Assembly (NCBI RefSeq): GCF_000293885.2
Contig: NZ_CP010945.1
Span: forward strand, 3,988,001 to 4,052,000
From: Pseudomonas fluorescens NCIMB 11764
GTDB lineage: Bacteria > Pseudomonadota > Gammaproteobacteria > Pseudomonadales > Pseudomonadaceae
Length of the DNA: 64,000 nucleotides
Direction of reading: 5' to 3'
In this document: piece after piece, positions 56,157 to 64,000 of the stretch
How the letters are laid out: each line of letters starts with the position of its first letter
Numbering within the stretch: position 1 is the first letter of the stretch
The notes under the pieces: model-generated
Seen by the model: the letters and a program-made list of their open reading frames with translations, nothing else
Told to the model about the DNA's origin: nothing
Databases searched by the model: none
Program-made: the position numbers and the translations under genes

Positions 56157-56621
56157 ATGCATGCGACATCGCAATCCGCAGTCTGGATCAAGGAACCGTC
56201 GGCGGAGGCCGGGGTGGTCATCGTCACCAGCGCCGCTTTGCCCAAATACATGATCGACAAGCTGCACATGGCGATCGATGACTGGGATCAGGTGGCTTAT
56301 CTGGCCGTCAAGCAATCCCGGGAATTGATGCTCGACTGGTTGCGGGTCGGGTTCAACCCCGGGCAATCGACGCGAGTCGACGCGTGTGACGCCAGTCAAT
56401 TGCTGCGCTACGTTTCCAAAGGCAGCTTTTTACTGGACGTCGAAGTCGGCGCGGCCCCTGGCCTGGCCTGGCTGGGCTCTGTCTGTGGTCACCCGTTGCG
56501 CGTCGTCGAACTGGGAGAAGTAGCGTCCTCCAGCGCGGCGATGGACCGACAGGTGGAAGCGGTTCTATCGGCCACCCGGAGCCTGGCGAAAAGCGTGCTG
56601 CAGGAACGCTGCGGCATTTAG
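56157..56621 (+). CDS. Hypothetical protein of the acdS operon
   Basis: A 154-residue soluble protein, starting MHATSQSAVWIKEPSAEAGV, with DWDQVAYLAVKQSRELMLDW and a cysteine-bearing VDACDASQLLRYV. I do not recognise a family. It starts 43 nt after acdS with GGGAG at 7 nt and has normal local codon use. Its place between acdS and the E1 gene suggests a role in ACC or 2-oxobutyrate use, without direct support. Confidence 0.65.
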   Translation: MHATSQSAVWIKEPSAEAGVVIVTSAALPKYMIDKLHMAIDDWDQVAYLAVKQSRELMLDWLRVGFNPGQSTRVDACDASQLLRYVSKGSFLLDVEVGAAPGLAWLGSVCGHPLRVVELGEVASSSAAMDRQVEAVLSATRSLAKSVLQERCGI

Positions 56622-56656
56622 CAATCAGCCACCCCCAAACAAGAAAGGCGAAGCCT

Positions 56657-56944
56657 ATGAGCCAAACTGCCGACTGTCGCAAAGCCATGAAATGGATGCG
56701 CGAGCCTTCAAGTTGCACGCGTATTGTCGTCATCGCGTCCGGACTTGAAAGCGATCATATTGACTTGATCCACCAGGGCTTCAGCTGTTTTGACAATGTT
56801 GCGATGATCCATGTCGAGACGGCGAATGTCGTCTCGGCGGAGCGTTCCATCCTCGAGGCGATGGAGCACGTCAAAAGCCTCGCCCGAGCCAGCCATTCGC
56901 GCCACCTTGAAGTGTTTCCCGACACCTGCAGGAGTTGCCCATGA
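56657..56944 (+). CDS. Hypothetical protein coupled to the E1 gene
   Basis: A 95-residue protein, starting MSQTADCRKAMKWMREPSSC, with IVVIASGLESDHIDLIHQGF and a Cys-rich end DTCRSCP. Its stop overlaps the start of the E1 gene (ATGA at 56941), so both are translated together. AAAGGCGAAG precedes ATG 56657. No family recognised. Confidence 0.65.
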   Translation: MSQTADCRKAMKWMREPSSCTRIVVIASGLESDHIDLIHQGFSCFDNVAMIHVETANVVSAERSILEAMEHVKSLARASHSRHLEVFPDTCRSCP

Positions 56945-59640
56945 ACCCGTCCGACATTCATGCCCAATTGCCGGGCCAGACCGCTGAAGATGCCCAGGAA
57001 ATCGCTGAATGGCGGGATGCCTTGCTCTCGGTCATCGCCCATGGCGGTGCCGGGCAAGCCGCGCAGATCATGGACATGCTGGTGGCGCTGGCCAGCACTG
57101 CCGAGATGAACTGGCGGCCACGCCACGGCACGCCCTACGTCAATACCATCAGCGTTGAGCAGCAGCCGGTGTTTCCGGGCGATCTGGCGATGGAAGAACG
57201 CCTGGCCTCGATCATGCGCTGGAATGCGCTGGTCATGGTAGCCCGGGCCAACCAGGCCTATGGGGAACTCGGTGGCCACATCGCCAGTTATGCCAGTGCT
57301 GCGGACTTGTTCGAGGTGGGCTTCAACCACTTCTTCAAGGCGCGTACCGAAAGCAGCGGCGGAGATCTGGTGTTTTATCAGCCGCACTCCGCGCCGGGCG
57401 TTTATGCACGGGCCTTTCTGGAAGGTCGCCTCGAGGAAAAGGACCTGCAGCATTATCGACAAGAGATCGGCGCGCGCGCCCAGGGTGCCCGAGGCCTCTC
57501 GAGTTACCCGCACCCGTGGTTGATGCCGGACTTCTGGCAGTTCCCGACCGGCTCGATGGGCATCGGCCCGATCAGCTCGATCTACCAGGCGCGCTTCATG
57601 CGATACCTGGAGCACCGCGGCTTGCAAGACACCGCCGGGCGCACCGTCTGGGGCGTGTTTGGCGACGGTGAAATGGATGAGCCGGAAAGCATGTCGGCCC
57701 TGACGCTGGCGGCGCGTGAAGGGCTGGATAATCTGGTGTGGGTGGTCAACTGCAACCTTCAGCGGCTGGACGGTCCGGTGCGGGGCAACGGTCGCATCAT
57801 CGATGAATTGGAGGCGCTGTTCGGTGGGGCTGGCTGGAACGTCATCAAACTGGTCTGGGGTTCCGACTGGGACGGCCTGTTTGCCCGGGATCACGACGGT
57901 GCGTTGGTCAAGGCCTTGTCCGCCACGGTCGACGGCCAGTTCCAGACCTTTGCCGCCAAAGACGGGCGCTTCAACCGCGATCAGTTCTTTGGCCAGAATG
58001 AAGCCCTGACGCATCTCGCCCAGGGCCTGACCGATGAACAGATCGACCGCCTCAAGCGCGGTGGCCACGACGTGGTGAAGATTTTTGCCGCCTACCACAG
58101 CGCGATGCGTGAGGGCAGAAAGCCCACGGTGATTCTGGCGCAGACCAAGAAAGGCTTCGGCATGGGCGACGCCGGGCAGGGCAAGATGACCGTGCACCAG
58201 CAGAAGAAACTCGACAAGGAGGCCTTGATCGCCTTCCGTAACCGTTTCAATTTGCCGCTGACCGATGAACAGGCCACCTCGCTGAGCTTCTTCAAGCCCG
58301 CCGACGACAGCGCCGAAATGCGTTACCTGCATGAACGTCGCCGGGCATTGGGCGGGTACATGCCGTCGCGACCGACAACGTCGGCGTCATTGGCGGTGCC
58401 CGATATCAACAGCTACGCCGGGTTCGCCATTGCCGCGGAAGGCAAGGAAATGTCCACCACCATGGCGTTCGTGCGGATGCTCAGCGGTTTGCTCCGGGAC
58501 AAGCAACTGGGGCCGCGCATCGTGCCGATCGTGGCGGATGAGGCGCGCACGTTCGGCATGGCCAGCCTGTTCAAACAGATCGGCATCTACTCCAGCGTGG
58601 GCCAGCGTTACGAACCGGAGGACATCGGTTCGATCCTGAGTTATCGGGAAGCCCTGGATGGCCAGATTCTCGAAGAAGGCATCAGTGAAGCTGGCGCGAT
58701 CAGTTCCTGGGTCGCCGCGGCGACCAGCTATTCGGTGCATGGCCTGCCCATGCTGCCGTTCTACATTTACTACTCGATGTTCGGCTTCCAGCGCGTCGGC
58801 GACCTGATCTGGGCGGCGGCTGACCAACGGGCACGCGGGTTCCTGCTTGGCGCCACGGCGGGCCGCACCACGCTGGGTGGCGAAGGCCTGCAGCACCAGG
58901 ACGGTAACAGCCACCTGATGGCAGCGATGGTGCCCAACTGCCGTGCCTACGATCCGGCGTTCGCCGGTGAGTTTGCGGTGATCCTCGATCACGGCATGCG
59001 CCAGATGCTGGAGCGCCAGGTCGATGAGTTCTATTACGTCACGCTGATGAACGAAAACTACCCGCAGCCCAACCTTCCCGACGGTGTCGAACAGGCGATT
59101 ATCAAAGGCATGTACCTGTTCGCCCGACACGAAGTCGAGGATGCACGCGGCAGCGTCCAGTTGCTGGGCTCCGGCGCGATCCTGCTTGAAGTGATCGCGG
59201 CAGCCGAGTTGCTGGCCAGCGACTGGAACATCGACAGCGAGGTGTGGAGCGTCACCAGTTTCGCCGAACTGGCCCGCGAGGCCCGCGAAGTGGAGCGCTG
59301 GAATCGCCTGCATCCCGGACAACCGGCGCGGCGCAGCCACGTTCAGGAATCGCTCAACGACGCGGCGCCGATCATCGCCTCTACCGATTACGTCCGCGCC
59401 TTGCCCCAACTGATCGCCAGTTATGTGCCGGCGCGTTACACGGTGCTTGGCACCGACGGTTTCGGCCGCAGTGACACCCGCGGCAGGCTGCGCGCGTTTT
59501 TCGAGGTGGATCGCCATCAGATCGTCTTGAGCGCGCTGACGTCACTGGTTCAGGAAGGACTCCTCGATGTTGGCGTGTGCGCCGAAGCGATTGCGCGCTA
59601 CGCGATTGATGTGGACGCCATCGCGCCTTGGGAAGCTTGA
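56941..59640 (+). CDS. aceE: Pyruvate-dehydrogenase-type E1 component (homodimeric), second copy
   Basis: An 899-residue thiamine-diphosphate enzyme of the AceE type. The ThDP motif runs VFGDGEMDEPESMSALTLAA to VNCNLQRLDG (about 240-280). Other blocks are HGGAGQAAQIMDMLVALA, MGIGPISSIYQARFMRYLEH and GRTTLGGEGLQHQDGNSH. It decarboxylates a 2-oxo acid and acylates the lipoyl domain of E2. ATG 56941 follows CAGGAG by 6 nt. Located in the acdS operon, it may prefer 2-oxobutyrate from ACC; pyruvate remains possible. No E3 gene is nearby. Confidence 0.93.
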   Translation: MNPSDIHAQLPGQTAEDAQEIAEWRDALLSVIAHGGAGQAAQIMDMLVALASTAEMNWRPRHGTPYVNTISVEQQPVFPGDLAMEERLASIMRWNALVMVARANQAYGELGGHIASYASAADLFEVGFNHFFKARTESSGGDLVFYQPHSAPGVYARAFLEGRLEEKDLQHYRQEIGARAQGARGLSSYPHPWLMPDFWQFPTGSMGIGPISSIYQARFMRYLEHRGLQDTAGRTVWGVFGDGEMDEPESMSALTLAAREGLDNLVWVVNCNLQRLDGPVRGNGRIIDELEALFGGAGWNVIKLVWGSDWDGLFARDHDGALVKALSATVDGQFQTFAAKDGRFNRDQFFGQNEALTHLAQGLTDEQIDRLKRGGHDVVKIFAAYHSAMREGRKPTVILAQTKKGFGMGDAGQGKMTVHQQKKLDKEALIAFRNRFNLPLTDEQATSLSFFKPADDSAEMRYLHERRRALGGYMPSRPTTSASLAVPDINSYAGFAIAAEGKEMSTTMAFVRMLSGLLRDKQLGPRIVPIVADEARTFGMASLFKQIGIYSSVGQRYEPEDIGSILSYREALDGQILEEGISEAGAISSWVAAATSYSVHGLPMLPFYIYYSMFGFQRVGDLIWAAADQRARGFLLGATAGRTTLGGEGLQHQDGNSHLMAAMVPNCRAYDPAFAGEFAVILDHGMRQMLERQVDEFYYVTLMNENYPQPNLPDGVEQAIIKGMYLFARHEVEDARGSVQLLGSGAILLEVIAAAELLASDWNIDSEVWSVTSFAELAREAREVERWNRLHPGQPARRSHVQESLNDAAPIIASTDYVRALPQLIASYVPARYTVLGTDGFGRSDTRGRLRAFFEVDRHQIVLSALTSLVQEGLLDVGVCAEAIARYAIDVDAIAPWEA

Positions 59641-59680
59641 AGCCGGGCTTCAGGTCGAGTCGAATTATCAGGAAATGGTC

Positions 59681-60925
59681 ATGAAGAATGTGCATGAAGT
59701 GCGAATGCCCGACATTGGCGATGCCAAAGATGTCGGTGTCATAGAAATACCGGTCAAGGTGGGCGATGCGGTGGTCGAAGGGCAGACCCTGATCATCGTC
59801 GAGACCGACAAGGCGTCCATGGAAATTCCATCGCCGCAGACGGGTGTGTTGCAATCGTTGGTGGTCAGGCTGGATGACAAAGTCAGCGAGGGATCGCCGA
59901 TTGCCTTTATCGAAAATGAAGGGCGATTGGCGACGTCTGCGCCCAGCATAGAGCCCGTTGCAACGGTCGCGGCGCCTCTGTCGGTGGCTGCGCCAGCGTT
60001 GCTCATCGAAGCGTTTGATCCGCCAACGGACTTGCCGCTGGCATCGCCGTCGGTTCGCAAGTTCTCTCGTGAGTTGGGTGTTTCGCTCAAGGCCATTCAG
60101 GGCACGGGTCTACGTCGTCGCATCACCAAAGCCGACGTGTCGGCCCATGTGAAAGGCGTACTGACAGTAACTGAAACCGGTGTTCAGCCATTAGGCGGAT
60201 TGCTGCCCTGGCCGGTGGTGAATTTTGCCAAATACGGGCCGGTGGAAACCCGGACACTGTCGAGAATCCGCAAAATCAGCGGGGCGAACCTGCATCGCAA
60301 TTGGCTCATGATTCCCCACGTGACCAATCATGACGACGCCGATATCACGCAGCTCGAACAATTCCGCGTGCAGGTGAACAAGGAAAAGGCCGGCAGCGGG
60401 GTCAAGTTGACGTTGCTGGCGTTGTTGATGAAAGCCTGTGCCGGCGCGTTGAAAAAATTCCCGGAGTTCAATGCCAGTCTCAAAGGCGACGACCTGGTGT
60501 TAAAGCGCTATTGCCACATCGGTTTCGCCGCCGATACGCCTGAAGGGTTGGTCGTCCCCGTCATCAAGGACGTCGATCAGAAAGGCGTGCTGGCGATTGC
60601 CCGGGAAATGTCGGTGCTGGCTGAAAAGGCGCGGGGGGGCAAATTGAGCGTTGCCGAGATGAGTGGCGGCTGCTTTTCGATCTCGTCGTTGGGCGGTATT
60701 GGCGGGACGTATTTCACGCCGATCATCAATGCGCCGGAAGTCGCCATTCTCGGGGTGGGCAAAAGCACGGAACGACTCGCGCTGGAGGGCGGGCAGGTTG
60801 TCGCGCGCAATATTCTGCCGTTGAGCCTGAGTTGGGACCATCGAGTGATCGATGGCGCGGCGGCGGGGCGTTTCAACGCGTATCTGAGCAGTGTGCTGGC
60901 GGATTACCGCCGGTTGGTTCTGTGA
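59681..60925 (+). CDS. aceF: Dihydrolipoyl acyltransferase E2, single lipoyl domain
   Basis: A 414-residue E2. One lipoyl domain (about 1-80, lipoyl Lys in VETDKASMEIPS), an Ala/Pro linker, a peripheral-subunit-binding domain (SPSVRKFSRELGVSLKAIQG, about 122-141) and the catalytic domain with SLSWDHRVIDGAAAGRFNAY (His-Asp pair, about 382-401). AceF of the main complex usually has two or three lipoyl domains, so this is a reduced version. ATG 59681 follows AGGA by 7 nt; it begins 40 nt after the E1 stop. Confidence 0.9.
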   Translation: MKNVHEVRMPDIGDAKDVGVIEIPVKVGDAVVEGQTLIIVETDKASMEIPSPQTGVLQSLVVRLDDKVSEGSPIAFIENEGRLATSAPSIEPVATVAAPLSVAAPALLIEAFDPPTDLPLASPSVRKFSRELGVSLKAIQGTGLRRRITKADVSAHVKGVLTVTETGVQPLGGLLPWPVVNFAKYGPVETRTLSRIRKISGANLHRNWLMIPHVTNHDDADITQLEQFRVQVNKEKAGSGVKLTLLALLMKACAGALKKFPEFNASLKGDDLVLKRYCHIGFAADTPEGLVVPVIKDVDQKGVLAIAREMSVLAEKARGGKLSVAEMSGGCFSISSLGGIGGTYFTPIINAPEVAILGVGKSTERLALEGGQVVARNILPLSLSWDHRVIDGAAAGRFNAYLSSVLADYRRLVL

Positions 60926-61048
60926 CCCGGTTGCCGGTTTACCGGGTTCGTTCAGTCACTTAACTGACAACTTCCCCGGTCGCGGACACAATTCAGATAC
61001 ATAAGTGCGGTTTCATGGGACCGTCCAACCCTCAAAGAGGCTTTTGCC

Positions 61049-61249
61049 ATGTTCCGCAAACTGCAGCTTGCCGCCAGGTTCCTCAGCCAGAGCACGCGCC
61101 TGATGGTGGGCGTTCCGGATTATGACAACTACGTCGCGCAGATGAAGCGCAATCATCCGGACGAATCGGTCATGAGCTATTCAGCTTTTTTTCGTGAACG
61201 TCAGGAAGCACGCTACGGCAAACGCAGTTGCACGACGCGGTGCTGCTGA
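61049..61249 (+). CDS. YbdD/YjiX family small protein
   Basis: A 66-residue protein, starting MFRKLQLAARFLSQSTRLMV, with PDYDNYVAQMKRNHPDE, SYSAFFRERQEARYGKRS and a Cys-containing tail, the YbdD pattern. These genes usually follow carbon-starvation permease cstA, which is absent here. AAAGAGGC precedes ATG 61049. A terminator follows. Function unknown. Confidence 0.85.
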   Translation: MFRKLQLAARFLSQSTRLMVGVPDYDNYVAQMKRNHPDESVMSYSAFFRERQEARYGKRSCTTRCC

Positions 61250-61276
61250 ACGCCGGTTGATCGGTGGTCACCGAAA

Positions 61277-61309
61277 GGCCTCGTCCTCTCTGAGAGGGCG
61301 AGGCTTTTT
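61277..61309 (+). terminator. Terminator after ybdD-like gene
   Basis: Stem gcctcg (61278-61283) and cgaggc (61299-61304), extended inward by cctctc/gagagg, followed by TTTTT. It lies 28 nt after the stop. Confidence 0.85.
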
Positions 61310-61405
61310 GCGTTTCATGGTTAGCAAACTGTCCGCATGCAGCCACTTTAATTCGGAGCCTGCAATCAGTAATGTGTCACACCGACATTTGGATGGAGCC
61401 GAATC

Positions 61406-61888
61406 ATGCCCCTCACTCACCGCCCTGTACGCGCTGAAGATGTTCTGGCGATCTGCAATTTCCCGCAAACCCCTGAAGAACTGTTTTTCATGTTTCCGAA
61501 GGGGCAGTACCCGCTGACGGACGCCCAATTACTTGCATCGATTGCCCAACGTTCTGACTCAACGGTGGTTGAAGAGGATGGCTCTGTGATTGGTTTTGCG
61601 AACTTTTACAGGTTTGAGCGAGAAGGCGTGTGCGCGATCGGCAATGTGATCGTGGCACCCAGGGCCCGGGGAAAGGGCGTGGCGAAATTTCTGGTGGAGA
61701 CGATGGTGGGGCTGGCGATCGATCGTCACCAGGCCAGTGAAGTGCAGATTTCATGCTTCAACGAAAACACGGCGGGACTGCTGCTGTATCCGCAGCTCGG
61801 ATTTATGCCGTTCGGTATTGAGGAACGGCTCTCGCCGGATGGTCGTCGGGTCGCACTGTTGAACATGCGGTTGCTGACCCACGCCTGA
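61406..61888 (+). CDS. GNAT-family N-acetyltransferase
   Basis: A 160-residue acetyltransferase with the acetyl-CoA loop VIVAPRARGKGVAKFLVETM (about 79-98), SVIGFANFYRF before it and SCFNENTAGLLLYPQLGFMP (about 117-136) after it. It transfers acetyl from acetyl-CoA to an amine; the acceptor is not evident. ATG 61406 lies after GAGCCGAATC. Single gene between a terminator and the regulator gene. Confidence 0.88.
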   Translation: MPLTHRPVRAEDVLAICNFPQTPEELFFMFPKGQYPLTDAQLLASIAQRSDSTVVEEDGSVIGFANFYRFEREGVCAIGNVIVAPRARGKGVAKFLVETMVGLAIDRHQASEVQISCFNENTAGLLLYPQLGFMPFGIEERLSPDGRRVALLNMRLLTHA

Positions 61889-61988
61889 CCCTCGGACATC
61901 CCCTTACAAGCGCAAACAATCCCGCCCCGTGCTCATCCTGTCGCGTGACTAGACTAACCAAGGTTATCGAACGACAGGAGCGACAACC

Positions 61989-62015
61989 GTGGCGCTACTC
62001 CTATGGACTCATTGA
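61989..62015 (+). other. Possible 8-codon leader ORF overlapping the regulator start
   Basis: GTG 61989 has a good ribosome site (CAGGAG 61975-61980) and opens MALLLWTH before TGA at 62013. It overlaps in another frame the start codon of the regulator (62003), which itself lacks a ribosome site. This could couple translation of the regulator. Confidence 0.35.
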
Positions 62016-63223
62016 TCACAGCTGCCGCGCGGGCACTGGCGGCGGGCGACCCGCTCGGAGCGCTGGACCGGGTGGCGTTGCGTGACGATGCGCCCGCGCT
62101 CGCGTTGCGCGGTATCGCCATGGCGCAACTCGGCGATCTGGTTCGGGCGAAAGCGCTGGTGAAAAGCGCCGCACGTGCATACGGGCCGAAAGAGGCATTG
62201 GCGCGGGCGCGGTGCGTGGTGGCCGAGGCCGAAATTGCGCTGGCTTCGCGCGACCTGGGCTGGCCAGTGAAGGCGCTCGAAGCCGCACGGGTGACGCTGG
62301 AGGCGCACGGGGATCGAGTGAACGCCGCTCACGCGCGGTATCTGCAGATTCGGCGACTGTTGCTGATAGGGCGCCTCGACGAGGCTGACGCTCTGCTCGC
62401 TGCGCTGGACCCTGCAACGCTGCCACCGGTTTTACGCGCCGCCCATGAATTGGTGGCGGCGGGTATTGCGATCCGTCGCCTGCAATCGCAAACGGCCCGG
62501 CATGCCCTGACGAGGGCCGAGCATGCCGCGCGCGAGGCGGGTATCCCGGCGCTCACTGCCGAGGTCGAAAACGCCTTTCTCGTCCTGAATTCCCCGACAG
62601 CGCGTCTGATCGCCCATGGCGAAGAGCGACCGTTGTTACTGGATGAAGTTGAAGCGGTGCTCGGGTCGACCGCGTTGGTGGTGGACGCCTGCCGTTATGC
62701 CGTGCGCGGCGCCGGCATGTCGGTTTCCCTGGCCAGGCGCCCGGTGCTGTTCACCCTCGCGCGGGCGTTGGCCGAAACCTGGCCGGCGGACGTATCGAGG
62801 GAGACACTGATTCGCCGGGCGTTTCGCCTGAAGCTATCGGACGAGTCCCATCGAGCGCGCTTGCGTGTTGAAGTCGGGCGCCTGCGCGCGGCGCTGAAAC
62901 CCTTGGCGGGTGTCGTCGCCACCCAACACGGGTTTGCGCTGGTGGCGCTGGTTTCATCCGACGTGGTGGTGCTGGCGCACCCGATCGAAGAACGATACGC
63001 GGCGCTGTTTGCGTTGCTCGCCGACGGCGAATCCTGGTCAAGTTCAGCGTTGGCGTTGGCCCTCGGCACCAGTCAGCGCACGGTGCAGCGCGCACTCGAC
63101 GCGCTGGCGGCGGCCGGAAAAGTGCAGCCATTCGGACGTGGCCGGGCCCGGCGCTGGATGACCCCGCCGATGCCGGGTTTCGCGACGACCTTGTTACTCC
63201 CGGCGCCCCTGCCGAGTGACTAG
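62003..63223 (+). CDS. Winged-helix regulator with helical N-terminal region
   Basis: A 406-residue protein, alanine- and arginine-rich and mainly helical in the first 200 residues, resembling TPR-like repeats (AARALAAGDPLGALDRVALR, ALRGIAMAQLGDLVRAKALV). From about 255 to 305 a transcriptional-regulator winged helix appears (VSRETLIRRAFRLKLSDESH, RLRVEVGRLRAALK), and a second helix-turn-helix near 350 (LALGTSQRTVQRALDALAAA). It is probably a DNA-binding regulator of the following beta-propeller gene. The ATG lacks a Shine-Dalgarno sequence. Confidence 0.75.
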   Translation: MDSLITAAARALAAGDPLGALDRVALRDDAPALALRGIAMAQLGDLVRAKALVKSAARAYGPKEALARARCVVAEAEIALASRDLGWPVKALEAARVTLEAHGDRVNAAHARYLQIRRLLLIGRLDEADALLAALDPATLPPVLRAAHELVAAGIAIRRLQSQTARHALTRAEHAAREAGIPALTAEVENAFLVLNSPTARLIAHGEERPLLLDEVEAVLGSTALVVDACRYAVRGAGMSVSLARRPVLFTLARALAETWPADVSRETLIRRAFRLKLSDESHRARLRVEVGRLRAALKPLAGVVATQHGFALVALVSSDVVVLAHPIEERYAALFALLADGESWSSSALALALGTSQRTVQRALDALAAAGKVQPFGRGRARRWMTPPMPGFATTLLLPAPLPSD

Positions 63224-63258
63224 GATGGACCTCACGAACCCCTGATGAGGAAACCGAA

Positions 63259-63891
63259 ATGAAACACTCAAGCGCAGAAATCCTCCGCGAGTATGGCCCG
63301 TTCACCGGCGTCGACAGCGTGCATGGCGTGACCTGGGACGGTGAGCGCGTCTGGTTTGCCAGTGGCGAAAAACTCATCGCCCTCGACCCGCAAAGCGGCA
63401 AGACCTTGCGTTCAATCGATGTCACCGCGGATGCGGGTACGGCGTTCGATGGCCAGCACCTGTTCCAGATCGCCGCCGACCGCATCCAGAAAATCGACCC
63501 GCAGTCCGGCAAGGTGCTCAATACCATTCCCGCACCGGGCGGCGGCAATGATTCCGGGCTGACGTGGGCTGAAGGCACACTGTGGGTGGGGCGGTATCGC
63601 GACCGGAAAATTCACCAGCTCGATCCCGAGACCGGCGCGATTTTGCGCACGATCGAGTCCAACCGCTTCGTTACCGGGGTGACCTGGGTGGAGGGGCAGC
63701 TTTGGCATGGGACGTGGGAAGGCGACGAGAGCGAACTGCGTCGCGTCGATCCGAAAACCGGGGAGGTGCTGCAGAGCGTCAAGATGCCGACCGGAGTCGG
63801 CGTATCGGGACTTGAGTCAGATGGCGGCGATCAGTTTTTCTGCGGCGGCGGTGGCAGCGGGAAGGTGAGGACGGTACGCCGGCCTGCATGA
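63259..63891 (+). CDS. Beta-propeller protein (Vgb/SMP-30-like)
   Basis: A 210-residue protein with five related repeats, for example VHGVTWDGERVWFASGEKLI, LIALDPQSGKTLRSIDV, RIQKIDPQSGKVLNTI and KIHQLDPETGAILRTIESNR, forming beta-propeller blades. No signal peptide is seen. It resembles small glutamine-cyclotransferase or Vgb-like propellers. GAGGAAACC precedes ATG 63259. Function unknown; it lies 36 nt after the regulator gene. Confidence 0.75.
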   Translation: MKHSSAEILREYGPFTGVDSVHGVTWDGERVWFASGEKLIALDPQSGKTLRSIDVTADAGTAFDGQHLFQIAADRIQKIDPQSGKVLNTIPAPGGGNDSGLTWAEGTLWVGRYRDRKIHQLDPETGAILRTIESNRFVTGVTWVEGQLWHGTWEGDESELRRVDPKTGEVLQSVKMPTGVGVSGLESDGGDQFFCGGGGSGKVRTVRRPA

Positions 63892-63911
63892 CGCTCACTG
63901 CGTTACCGGCC

Positions 63912-64000
63912 TCAAGGCGCTCCAAACAGCATCGTCCAGTAAACCCCTTCGTCACTGCGCGAATCCGTCGCGTAGGCGGCTCCCACTTGAGTGAACAGCG
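63912..64000 (-). CDS. CAP-domain protein, C-terminal end (continues beyond the window)
   Basis: Only the last 29 codons are present: LFTQVGAAYATDSRSDEGVY, ending WTMLFGAP. The pattern vGvay....gvyWt..fg.p is the last strand of the SCP/CAP (YkwD-like) fold of secreted proteins. The call rests on this short match. Confidence 0.55.
   Translation of the reverse strand, partial: LFTQVGAAYATDSRSDEGVYWTMLFGAP

Overview
The window reads as chromosomal DNA of a fluorescent-group Pseudomonas, probably plant- or soil-associated. The evidence is the high-GC coding style, OprD-type porins, malate:quinone oxidoreductase, DUF6124 and YbdD small proteins, REP/REPIN-type inverted repeats, TRAP and ACS-family transporters, and a true ACC deaminase. 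No rRNA, tRNA, CRISPR array or complete insertion sequence was seen.

Layout. 1-7 kb: the 5' part of ilvD (minus), mqo, an acetyltransferase next to a GT61 glycosyltransferase, a 2-oxoglutarate dioxygenase-like gene and a divergent DapF paralogue. 7-8 kb: a degraded type VI effector/immunity remnant. 8.2-13.8 kb: a PdxA2-like dehydrogenase, a hydrolase with every fluoroacetate-dehalogenase active-site residue, two MFS transporters and a LysR regulator. 14-22.9 kb: a catabolic locus with DUF485/ActP-type permease, cytochrome b561, two nitronate monooxygenases, a second LysR, a YiiM-like MOSC protein, CoA-acylating semialdehyde dehydrogenase and a malonate-semialdehyde decarboxylase. Together these best fit uptake and breakdown of 3-nitropropionate (propionate-3-nitronate) through malonate semialdehyde to acetyl-CoA or acetaldehyde. 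A 35-bp, 31/35-identical element lies in front of both halves of the locus and is the probable shared operator. 23-28.3 kb: GGDEF protein, AraC regulator, EAL protein and a GH13 trehalose-synthase-like enzyme.

28.3-31.5 kb is an AT-richer orphan polymorphic-toxin array: a colicin-E5-type tRNase with its immunity gene, followed by partly broken alternative toxin/immunity cassettes. Each cassette starts with the same decamer (GGTGCAAAAG, encoding Gly-Ala-Lys), and a 172-bp direct repeat links two of them. 31.8-35.5 kb: a YbdK-type ligase, a 27-residue membrane protein and katG.

36-48.4 kb: one long minus-strand catabolic block (OprD porin, secreted PPC-domain protein, aldehyde dehydrogenase, two tandem amidohydrolases, FlK-like thioesterase, fused TRAP permease and its binding protein, CoA-transferase, enoyl-CoA hydratase, iron alcohol dehydrogenase) with a divergent LysR. 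It looks like a complete uptake-and-degradation route for an unidentified carboxylate. 49.5-54.4 kb: a lipoprotein sorbosone-type dehydrogenase, a DUF6124 gene behind a strongly structured leader RNA, a secreted alpha/beta hydrolase, and a LuxR regulator with a degenerate HD-GYP domain.

54.4-61 kb: an Lrp regulator divergent from acdS, followed by two unknown genes and a second pyruvate-dehydrogenase-type E1/E2 pair. The order suggests that 2-oxobutyrate from ACC is passed to an acyl-CoA-forming complex. 61-64 kb: YbdD, a GNAT enzyme, a winged-helix regulator, a beta-propeller protein and the 3' end of a CAP-domain gene.
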